DNA of 64,000 nucleotides from Nematostella vectensis (lineage: Eukaryota; Cnidaria; Anthozoa; Actiniaria; Edwardsiidae), in NCBI RefSeq assembly GCF_932526225.1, contig NC_064040.1, positions 4,833,681 to 4,897,680 on the forward strand, written 5' to 3'. The translations under genes were made by a program, and so were the position numbers. Positions 26,972 through 38,900 of the stretch are shown here, one piece after another; the first letter of the stretch is position 1; each line of letters begins with the position of its first letter. The notes beneath the pieces were generated by a model, which saw only the letters and a list, made by a program, of their open reading frames with translations, did not search any database and had not been told where the DNA came from.

Positions 26972-29900
26972 GGGGGGGGGGGTGGGGTGGGAAAAGGGAC
27001 TGATAGCGACTTTTCAAACAAGTTTGACACCTATTTGTAGCCACTGCACTAGTGAGCAGAAGCTACTATGGCAACATGTCAAAAGGGACGGGAGGGAAAA
27101 AAAGTGAGTGAATATGTCCTTGCTGAGAAAATCTTGAACCGTCTTCGGCTTATGATCATGTCCATTGTAAGATTTTGTTTGATTTTATAAAGAGGCTAAT
27201 GTTTAAATATTGAAAAACATCTGGGGTTTTATATTTGCATAATTTAGACAGTTTTGTTTTCTCTCCTCCAGTACCTTGACAGCGAATGGCAGAAAGTCAA
27301 AGCAAGACAAAATGAGAGGTAAAAATGCATTTTATTCGATGTAAATTGTGCCATTATGCAGACACGTACCTAGTGAGGCGTGCAGGCTATGCTTGGAAAC
27401 TGTTTAAACAATGTTTGGACAATAAATAGAAAAAGTGCGAACCCAGGATCTTATTAAGGGAGGGTGTGGGAGCTATAAAATATTTTGATATTCTGTGCTA
27501 AAATTTTCAAGGATTGAAGATATACATTTCTTTTGCCCCCTTTTTCTGGATATGCGATGTTACAGCGCGAGAAGTCCAAGTGTGAGCACCTTCAATTAAT
27601 TCGCATACTTTCGATCCCCTCAACCAATCACGTACGGCCTAGCCAGCACGGGAACACCCAGAAAGAGCTGATGAATCTATTTTAGGTGAAGTACTGAGCG
27701 GGCTATACAAAGATCAATTTTGGGGGAATAAACGAAAAAACTACCGAATTCCTAATAGAACTCCCTGTTTTTAAGAGATCGCTCTCATAAAAGGTATGTT
27801 CTCGCAGCGCACCGACAGGAAATGATCAAGATACAGAATCCATGGAGGTGATAGAGGACCAGCTTGTCCACATGATCACCAAGGATTACATGGACCTGTT
27901 CAGTGAGTACACCTGGTCTAGTCCACATGGACCTGTTCAGTGAGTACACCTGATCTAGTCCACATGGACCTGTTCAGTGAGTACACCTGGTCTAGTCCAC
28001 ATGGACCTGTTCAGTGAGTACACCTGGTCTAGTCCACATGGACCTGTTCAGTGAGTACACCTGATCTAGTCCACATGGACCTGTTCAGTGAGGTCACCTG
28101 GTCTAGTCCACATGGACCTGTTCAGTGAGTTCACCTGATCTAGTCCACATGGACCTGTTCAGTGAGTTCACCTGATCTAGTCCACATGGACCTGTTCAGT
28201 GAGTTCACCTGATCTAGTCCACATGGACCTGTTCAGTGAGTACACCTGATCTAGTCCACATGGACCTGTTCAGTGAGTTCACCTGATCTAGTCCACATGG
28301 ACCTGTTCAGTGAGTACACCTGATCTAGTCCACATGGACCTGTTCAGTGAGTACACCTGGTCTAGTCCACATGGACCTGTTCAGTGAGTACACCTGGTCT
28401 AGTCCACATGGACCTGTTCAGTGAGTAGACCTGATCTAGTTCACATGGACCTGTTCAGTGAGTTCACCTGATCTAGTCCACATGGACCTGTTCAGTGAGT
28501 ACACCGGATCTAGTCCACATGGACCTGTTCAGTGAGGTCACCTGGTCTAGTCCACATGGACCTGTTCAGTGAGTTCACCTGATCTAGTCCACATGGACCT
28601 GTTCAGTGAGTACACCTGATCTAGTCCACATGGACCTGTTCAGTGAGTACACCTGGTCTAGTCCACATGGACCTGTTCAGTGAGTACACCTGGTCTAGTC
28701 CACATGGACCTGTTCAGTGAGTTCACCTGATCTAGTCCACATGGACCTGTTCAGTGAGTACACCTGATCTAGTCCACATGGACCTGTTCAGTGAGTACAC
28801 CTGGTCTAGTCCACATGGACCTGTTCAGTGAGTACACCTGGTCTAGTCCACATGGACCTGTTCAGTGAGTAGACCTGATCTAGTTCACATGGACCTGTTC
28901 AGTGAGTACACCTGATCTAGTCCACATGGACCTGTTCAGTGAGTACACCTGGTCTAGTCCACATGGACCTGTTCAGTGAGTACACCTGGTCTAGTCCACA
29001 TGGACCTGTTCAGTGAGTTCACCTGATCTAGTCCACATGGACCTGTTCAGTGAGGTCACCTGGTCTAGTCCACATGGACCTGTTCAGTGAGTACACCTGG
29101 TCTAGTCCACATGGACCTGTTCAGTGAGTACACCTGGTCTAGTCCACATGGACCTGTTCAGTGAGTACACCTGGTCTAGTCCACATGGACCTGTTCAGTG
29201 AGTAGACCTGATCTAGTTCACATGGACCTGTTCAGTGAGTTCACCTGATCTAGTCCACATGGACCTGTTCAGTGAGTACACCGGATCTAGTCCACATGGA
29301 CCTGTTCAGTGAGTACACCTGATCTAGTCCACATGGACCTGTTCAGTGAGTACACCGGATCTAGTCCACATGGACTTGTTCAGTGAGTTCACCTGATCTA
29401 CAACCCTTGCCTCACGCACGTGTGCCTTGTGCCCAGTCCCCCCTCTCGAATGGCCGGAGCTACTGTACATGTCTATATAAAGGGCCGTAACGAGTCTAGA
29501 AATACTGGGGGGCACGATACAGAAACATTAAGACAACTGGGGGGCAGCCACACCTCTACTGGTCATTTTCTTATACATTTAGAAAAAGCAGAGGTAAGAG
29601 GGGGGGGCACGTCCTCTTTCCCTGGCTCCTATAGGTTGTACAGCACTGATATACCCTCTAGAATGAATGACTCTGTCCTTCCAGCACTTGCGCTTACTAA
29701 ACGTGTCAAGGACACTTCAGGTGCATCTGCGCCAGTTCCAACAAGTGGGGAGGACGACACGGAGATGGAGCAGGATGACGAGGGGAAGCCGCAGAAAGGT
29801 GACGTGGCCATGGCCTGTGATGGCGGCCTAATCACGATTACTGTCATGATAATCAACCAACACCCAACATTATCGTCATTACTGGTGTCACAATCAACAC

Positions 29901-32900
29901 CATTATTATCATCATTACTGGTGTCACAATCAACACCATTATTATCATCATTACTTGTGTCACAATCGACACCCATCATTATAATCATTACTGATGTCAC
30001 AATCAACACCCATCATTATCATCATTACTGGTGTCACAATCGACACCCATCATTATCATCATTACTGGTGTCACAATCGACACCCATCATTATAATCATT
30101 ACTGGTGTCACAATCGACACCCATTGTTATCATCATTACTGGTGTCACAATCGACACCCATCATTATCATCATTACTGGTGTCACAATGGACACCCATTG
30201 TTATTATTATTACCATCATTACTGGTGTCACAATCGACACCCATCATTATCATCATTACTATTACCATTATTACCTTCATCCACATTCGTCATTAGCACC
30301 ACCATCATCATCATCATCAACACCATCATTGTTCTCATCATTATTGTCATTATAATCATCATTGTCATCATCATTACTGCCGTCATCATCATCATTGTCA
30401 TCATCATTACTGCCGTCATCATCATCATTGTCATCATCATTACTGCCGTCATCATGATCATAGTCATCATCATTACTGCCGCCCTCGTCATCATCATTGT
30501 CATCATCATTACTGCTGTCATCATGATCATTGTCATCATCATTACTGCCGCCCTCATCATGACCATAATTGCTCTCATCGTGTCATTAAAATCATCATTA
30601 CTGCTGTCATCATTATTATTGTCATCGTCATCATCGTTTTAATCATACCCATCAACTCCATTGTCAGCATAGCCAAAAAACTCACAAGTTTTCCTGCACT
30701 TCCTAAGCCCCACTTTAACTAATAGTCTTTTGTTCTCCTTGATAGTCTCAACCGAAGATGCTGTTCTCGGACCCCTTGGTGATGACTTGCTTGAAAACCA
30801 GGTCAGGACGAAATGTCATTCGAACCTTCTTTTATGTCAAAATATTCCCTTACGAGCCATGGTATGCTATTCATTGCAGTTCGTTCTTCAAGCAAAAAAT
30901 GTCGTTCCAAACCGTTGTTATTTGTATATTAGCAATAATTTATTATTGCTAATATATTTTTCTTATTATTAAATTGCTTACAACTAACATGGCGAGAAAT
31001 CGGCCTACCATCCCTTTCGGGAGCGTGGGTGCAGTGGTTCTCTTCCGGAACCACCCTACACTTGCCAATATATTTTTCATCCCCAGGGCCCACATGTACT
31101 TACGGTTTTATACCCTTTGTTTCAGTTTGTTAGCGAGCACGTGCTGTACACCGTGTTCAGTGCGATCACGTGGTTAGACTCTACCGCGTGCAACAAAGCT
31201 TGCAGGCTCGTCGTCCCGGTGGTCACTAAGGTGCGACCGAGTCATTAAAACCAGCACAGAACTTGCGCGCATTGTATTCTCGTGATTCAATACGTAAGAA
31301 ATGTGCCCAGTAGCAAAAGTGGCCGCCTCCTTAATGTCTCATTTTACCATTCGCGCACACTGCTTATTATTTTCTAATTGATGACTGAATTTAACATTTG
31401 CGCGCACTGTTCATTGTTTTTTCATAATTCAATTGATGGTTCAATTTACAATTTGCGCGCACTGCTCATTGTTTTCTCATAATTTAATTGGTGACTCAAT
31501 TTACAATTTACGCGCACTGCTCATTGTTTTCTCACAATCCAATCGATGACTCAATTTACCATTTACGTGCAACACACATTGTTTTCTCACAATGCGATTG
31601 ATGACTATCTGCGCGAACTGCCCTTTTGTTTTCTCGAAATTCGATTGATGACTTATTCTACTGTTTGCGTTCACTGCTCATTTTTTTATCACAATTCCAC
31701 TTCATCACTAATGTCTTTTTTTGCTTGAAGTTTGTCTGACTCTGAATTATTGTTATTTGGACTCCTTCTTGTCTTTGTTATAAAATAAAACTCGTTTTTG
31801 TTCATTTTAGATTATGGCCTTGACGGAGGCTAAAAACTCCCCGATCGCCCAACCAGTTATTGAACAGCTCTTCTTGCAAATCATCAGGGTATGCAACAGC
31901 CGCCGCTTTAACAAATACCAATAGCCAAAAAGGCAAGGAAACTTAACCCTTTCTTTCCCGCCGCTTTAACAAATACCAATAGCCAAAAAGGCAAGGAAAC
32001 TTAACCCTTTCTGAAAAAAAGAATTATGGCTTTTTTTGTAAGCGCTGAGTAAGATGCTTTTTGTTGCTGTTATTTTGCCGCTAAAAGCCTGAGCGCGCGC
32101 CAGTTTGCCAACCAAACAGTCACGTGATCTCTTAGCGCAAGTCCCCTATTGGTCAACACCTCTGTGATTCTGTGCACAACGATGTGAAGGTGGATATCTG
32201 TATCATAACGTATTAGTTTCTGCAATCTGTTACGCCACAATTGTTTGTAAGTACAGCAACTAAAATTCTATTCTATGGTGCCATCATTGTCTGTGAGTAA
32301 GTAGATAAATCAAATTCTATTCTGCGGTGCAATTATTGTTAGTGGGTAAGTAAAATTCTATTCTGAGATGCCACTGTCTTTGATGTCAGGCTCTGCAGGT
32401 TCAGGGAAGTGGTGAGACCAACTTAATCCGCATAGGGGCCGCACTCTACACCATACTGGTAGGTGGTGGACGCACCTCTGAACATATATCATTGCGCCGC
32501 AATAATTGCTTTTGTTTGAGAGTTTAAAGATATATCCCCATAAGAACTAAACACCGACCTGCAAACTGTGAGTTTGTGCTGAGCCAGACAGACATTTAAC
32601 ATTGAAATGAATCTGTCTCGCTTGCCACGCACGAGACACGAGAACATCCAGTCGACCAATCAGAAGCCTCAGGGGCACCAACAAACGTACAGACATACAC
32701 AACGGTGCTTCCCCATAGGATTCGCGTTACGACCTCATGAACTTTATTGCATAGTTTACTACTTTCTATACCCATGGTTTTACTTTTATGCAGATGCAGA
32801 AGTACCGCTATCATAACACAGTACTACAAACATAAAAGTATCTCAACCTTTAACGTCTTTCATTGTCGATAACATTTTTCTGTTCCAGCAACCAAAATAC

Positions 32901-35900
32901 CCAACAGTAGCACAGGTTTTACAGCAAGCTACGGGTTCTCCACCGCAACTAGTACAGGTACCATGAAGGCACCCATCACACAGTTATATGGTTGTAGGTA
33001 CCTGTACCAAAAAAAATTCGTAGTCTACCTATATAAACCACTTCTACACAAGATAAAAGTGGGTCATCAAGAAAAATGCGCACCATAACTGAAAGTCTTA
33101 CATGGTAATTTTGGTATCTTATAAAAAAATGTGGATAGTCCTCAACGTGTGATTATAGGAATTACTTTGTGTTATATGTTCAGATCCTCACGATTATGCT
33201 TTCAATTCGTGGTTTAATTCAACTAATATTTCTCAAAATCTAAATTACAACTAACTCCGAGCTTCAACGAGGAACCAGCCCCTACGGGGGGTCCCAATCA
33301 AACATCAGGGGCCACAGGGAACCCAAGGAGGGCAATATACATATTACAACATCTCCCCCCTTTCAAAACTTCAATAAATGTTCAAAGAAAACCCAAAAAA
33401 TGTTCTTAACATTGTTCAATAAGTCTTTGTGGCTTCTTCACTTCACGACCAGCTCTTGTTCTGATGGGTGAATGTGCTTCTGTTTCTCTCTGATCTTCCT
33501 GTACTTTCAATGGACTTGGCGGTTCATTGATCTGCGCTTTCCTAGCGACCACTTGAGGTTGAGGACTCATGTATGTGGGAGCCACTGGCATCTTCGGATT
33601 CATGGGTGTGTCCTTCGGGACAGAAATGATGTGCCTTCGATTTCTTCGAAATACACGTCCTTTCTCATCTTCAACTACATATGACCTTGGCAGGACTTCT
33701 GCTTTACACCATTCTTTATCTTTGTTTACACGAACTCTAACTTTGTCCCCAACTTCCAAAGGGGGAAGGTCCCGGCTGTGTTGATCATAGCTCATCCGTG
33801 AACTTGCTTGTCGATGGGCTAATGCCTTTACCACTCTGTGAGGGTCTACTGGGTGAGGTACCAACAAACGTCGATGGGTAGGTAGTGTTGAACGTGTACG
33901 CCTACTCATGAGTAGTTGGGCAGGTGAGACACCTATGTCGTCAAAAGGTGTATTTCTGTACTTTAATAAACCTTCAAATGGGTCTTTATTCTCTGCTGCT
34001 GCTTTCTTAAAGATTCGCTTTGCAGTCTGGACAGCTCTTTCCGCAGCACCATTGGACTGGGGATACTCGGGTGAGCTGGTTACATGCTGGAATCCCCAAG
34101 CTTCTGCAAACTGCTTAAACTCATGGGTAGTACTGAAAATATTGCGGGTGTTACTATATTGTGGGCCATTGTCGCTGATCACTTTGGCTGGAATGCCAAA
34201 TCTTGCAAAGATTTGCTTCAAGGTGTTGACAACACACATGGCAGTGGACTGCCGAAGTAGTTCAACTTCAAAATACTTCGAATAGAAATCAACCACAATC
34301 AAGTAGGAATGGCCAGCAAATTCAAAAAGGTCAGTTCCAACAACCTGCCACGGTAGACCTGGAAGGTCATGTGGATGTAGGGTTTCTCTCTGCTGTTGGT
34401 TGCGGAATGCATTACAAATCTGACATGAACGTACTCGGTCCTTAATATGGGCAGTCATGGAGGGCCAAAAGACATAGTCTCTTGCCAAACTCAGACTCTT
34501 ACTCTCACCCATGTGTGCTCCATGTATATCTTCAAGTACTTCAGCTCTCATGGATCTTGGTACTACAATTCTATCAGATTTGAACAGCAAACCATCTTCA
34601 ACACTAAGCTCTTCCTTGTAATTCCAGTATTCTCTTGCCAGTTCGTCAACCTGATCCTTGTCTTCTGGCCAACCCTCTAGGACATATTCCATTACTACTC
34701 TTGAGGTTTCATCGTTACTTGATGCATCTCTGAATTTCTTTAATGTGGAATTCTCAATTCCCAGATTTTCAATCAGATTGATTCCAATCACATCCTCTGG
34801 TTCACTTACTGGCGTAGTGTCAGTGAGTGGGGCTCTACTCAAACAATCAGAGATGATTTGTTTCTTGCCTGGGACATATCTCACATCCAAATCATACTTG
34901 GTTAGCTTCAGAAGCATTCTCTGCAATCGTGGTGGGCATTCATTTAGGGGCTTCCTAAAAATTGCCTCCAATGGTTTGTGATCAGTTTCTACAATCACTC
35001 GCCTGCCATATACATACGTGTGGAACTTGTCTGCTCCCCATAGTATAGCTAACAACTCTCTTTCAATGTTAGCATATCTCTGCTCACAAGACGACAAAGT
35101 CTTTGAACCAAAGGCAATCGGCTTACCCTCTTGGATGATGACTGCACCAAGGCCAGTGCTACTCGCATCTACATTCAGAATGGTCTGTTTGTGATTGTCA
35201 AAATAGGCCAACACTGGTGCATGGGTGATCACAGCTTTGAGCTTCTCGAATGCCTCTTGTTGAGGCTTCTCCCAGGTGAAAACTGCTACTTGCTGGGTCA
35301 GCTGGGAGATTGGGCCTTGCAGATCAGCTTTGTGTTCAATGAACTTGTCCAAGTAGTTGATTGTTCCTAAGAATCGCTGCACGCCATCTTTGTCTGATGG
35401 GGGTGGCATCTCACTAATTGCACGCACTTTCTCAGGATCTGGTTTCAAACCCTCGGATGTGAACACATGTCCGACATAGCTTACTTCTGGAACTCGAAGC
35501 TTGATCTTCTTTGGATTAAATTTCAGGCCCACCTCTCTGCTTCTTTCAAGTACTGCTATCATCTTCCTATCAACATCACTTATATCTTTTCCATGGATTA
35601 AAAAATCATCAACAATTATTTCAACTGCAACTCCAGCGAAGAGCCTGTCCATCTCTCGTTGGTATATCTCAGGAGCAGATGAAATTCCAAATGGCAGCCG
35701 TGTAAATCTATACCGTCCCCAAGGTGTGTTGAATGTCAGAAGTTTCGAGCTTTCCTCATCTACCTCCACCTGCCAGTATCCACTGCATGCATCCAGTGTG
35801 GTGAACATTGTAGCTCCAGAAAGGCGATTGGCAACTTGCTCAACAGTGACCATGGGGTAGTGTGGCCTCTTGAGGGCCTTATTCAGATCCCTGGGATCGA

Positions 35901-38900
35901 TGCAGATACGGACACTGTCTTTAGATGGTGGGTTGGCTCTGTCCTTCTCTTTTCGTTTGTCAACAACCAACATTGAAGACACCCACGGTGTGTGCTCTTC
36001 TTCTTTAACGATAATCCCATCTTGTTCCATCTCTTGGAGTTTTTCTCTTGTCGGTTCAAGCAGGGATATGGGGATCTTCCTAGGGGGGTGGACTACTGCA
36101 GGCACTGATGGATCTATCTCTAGGTGTACCTTGTTTGGCAGTCTTCCCGGTTTGTTACTAAAACAATCTTGGTACTGGGATAGAACCGGATCTTCTACCA
36201 ACAATTCTGCATTCGGCTTGTTGCCATTCCCTTGTGTGGTCTCCTCGGCCAGTCTTTCTGGTGTGTCTATCAGGTCAAGATTCATAAACTTGAGCACCTC
36301 TAAGTCTAGGCAGGCTTCACAACTCAACAGGGGTGTAAACTCTCCATGCACAACAAGGTACAGCAGATCTATTTTTCGGTTCTTGTACTGGGTTGGAAGG
36401 CGAACACATCCAACAGGATGAATTGCCTTGTCTGCGAGCCATCCTTTAAGAGGCTGATGAATCTTTCGTAGCGGTTGTGTAGTGATGGCCTTATATACAT
36501 GATATGGCATCACATTGGCCTCTGCACCTGTATCAGCTTTGACTTTCACCTCTTTTTGTGCAATCCTAAGGGTAATCACGCTCTTCTTTGTGCTATTGGG
36601 GCTGGACACAGTCCCAAGTTCTACTGATCCAAAGTATAAGTGTGGATCACCCCCACGATCACCTTGGCCCATACTCTCAACCTGGTTTTCTTGCTCTACT
36701 GTGCTGACCGGTGTTTCTTTCTTACCCTTCAGAGGACACAACTTTGCAAAGTGTCCCTCTTGTTGGCAATTTCTACATTTCTTTCTTAAGGCAGGACAAA
36801 TACTTGGTTTTGTGAAACGGTGCTGAAAACCACAAAACTTACAGGTAGGATTAGGTGCTCTCTCCTTTCCTTGAACTGGGTGTACACTCAATGGCTGCTG
36901 TGAACCAGTTGGTGAAGCAAACTTGAATTTCTGCAACTCAGCAGCTTCATAGGTTCTACAGTAATCATGGGCACTTTGGAGTGTCAAATCTGGCTTTTTC
37001 AACAACTCCCCTCTCAACTCATTCGAGAGCACCCCTCCCACGATACGATCTCTAATCAGTGAATCTCTGAGGGTCCCAAACTCACATGTCAACGATAAGC
37101 GTTTCAGCTCACTCACGAAATTGTCCATCCTCTCACCTTCTTTCTGGTTTCTTTGATTAAACACAAGGCGCTCATAGATGACGTTTCTTGCTCCCTGACA
37201 GTGTTCCTTGAACTTTCTACACACATCTTCATAAGATTCATTGCTTTCTCCTTCGTTGAAAACAAAATGACTATATTCTTCAATTGCATCTGCTCCAGCA
37301 CAATTGAGTAGCAAGTTCACCTTCAACTTGTCAGGTTTCTCATCCTTTCCTTTCGCCACTAGGTAAATTTCGAACTGCATAATAAATTTCCTCCAATTTT
37401 CTGAGGCTTGGGCATCCAGCACCAGTGGACCAGGAGTCCTGTGCGACTCTACTTCTGCCATAATTTCAATTCTTTTCTCGATATTCTTTACCTTGATTCC
37501 CGTTAAACTTTTACTTGACTTCTGACACCATGTTATATGTTCAGATCCTCACGATTATGCTTTCAATTCGTGGTTTAATTCAACTAATATTTCTCAAAAT
37601 CTAAATTACAACTAACTCCGAGCTTCAACGAGGAACCAGCCCCTACGGGGGGTCCCAATCAAACATCAGGGGCCACAGGGAACCCAAGGAGGGCAATATA
37701 CATATTACAACACTTTGCTTATCAATTTTTTTTCTCCTTCAGCAATTCCATGATTCTATATTTAGTGATAAGAAATTGGGTACCAAAAAACAGAGGGATC
37801 TGTTCAAGAAAGTTGTTGAACCTATTATTGGGGTGAGTGCATTAAAAAGCTATCATAGAGATGAGTGCATTATTTTTGGTGAGTGGATCAGTCTCTTTGT
37901 TTACCCAGTAGGGGTACGTCAGTCTCCTTCTTTACCCAGTAGGGGTGGACCAGTCTCTTTGTTTACCCAGTAAGGGTACGTCAGTCTCCTTCTTTACCCA
38001 GTAGGGGTGGACCAGTCTCTTTGTTTACCCAGTAAGGGTACGTCAGTCTCCTTCTTTACCCAGTAGGGGTGGACCAGTCTCCTTCTTTACCCAGTAGGGG
38101 TACGTCAGTCTCCTTCTTTACCCAGTAAGGGTACGTCAGTCTCCTTCTTTAACCAGTAAGGGTACGTCAGTCTCCTTCTTTACCCAGTAGGGGTACGTCA
38201 GTCTCCTTCTTTACCCAGTAAGGGTACGTCAGTCTCCTTCTTTACCCAGTAAGGGTACGTCAGTCTCCTTCTTTACCCAGTAGGGGTGGACCAGTCTCTT
38301 TATGTACACAGTAAGGGTGGGTCTGTTTCCTTAACCAGTAGGGGTCGGTAAGTCTCCTTGTTTACAAAGTAGGGGGGGCAGTCTGTTTCTTTACCCAGTA
38401 GGGGTGGGTCATTTTTTTTTACCCAGTAGCGGTGTGTCACTCTGTTTCTTCTCCAGTAGGTGTAGGTAAGTCTGTTTCTTTACCCAGAAGGGGTGGGTCA
38501 GTCTGTGTCTCTACCCAGTAGGGATGGGTCAGTCTACTTCTTTCCCCAGAAGGTGTGAAAAGTCTGTTTCTTTACCTAGAAGAGGTGAGGTTAGTCTCCT
38601 TTACCAGGTAGAGACTGGTCTTAAGAGATAAAACAATAAAACAGGGAACATCAGCCACTAGGTTCGTTCAAGATGCTAGTTGCTTACACCTCCTAAAAAT
38701 AGGCTGAGCAGTAAGGCATGCAATTGTTTCTAGCAGAGTCTAACATACCCAGGTTACACATGGTTATTACAAATTTCATCTAATTCTTTTTTTTCCTGTT
38801 TCAGAAACATATTGGGCAGATGTTCAAAAATGAGATCAAAATCAAAGACCTGCCTTCTATCCCAGTTCCACCCAAATCAGTACCGCTCAGCTTAGGCGAA

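Larger units (their letters stand above)
33165..37717 (-). mobile_element. Complete Ty3/gypsy LTR retrotransposon in XPO5 intron 36
   Basis: The element runs from 33170 to 37712 (4,543 bp) and is antisense to XPO5. A 5-bp target duplication, CTTTG, flanks it (33165-33169 and 37713-37717). The two LTRs look identical over 182 bp. A primer-binding site lies directly next to the 5' LTR (37514-37530) and a polypurine tract next to the 3' LTR. One uninterrupted gag-pol frame fills the interior. Short LTRs, the single frame and a Leu-like primer fit the Mag/SURL side of the family, which I infer rather than prove. The insertion is young and the copy may still be active. Confidence 0.95.

Noticed and set aside
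27886-29398. CRISPR-like look of regularly spaced repeats
   Set aside because: Repeats are directly tandem with no unique spacers, in a eukaryotic intron, and the unit derives from the adjacent exon.
29420-30642. A 311-codon plus-strand frame and Met/Thr-rich minus frames
   Set aside because: Contains XPO5 exon 31 but otherwise reads through ATC-type simple repeat and a minisatellite.
33472-36826. Several plus-strand frames of 70-180 codons
   Set aside because: Antisense shadows of the retrotransposon gag-pol frame.
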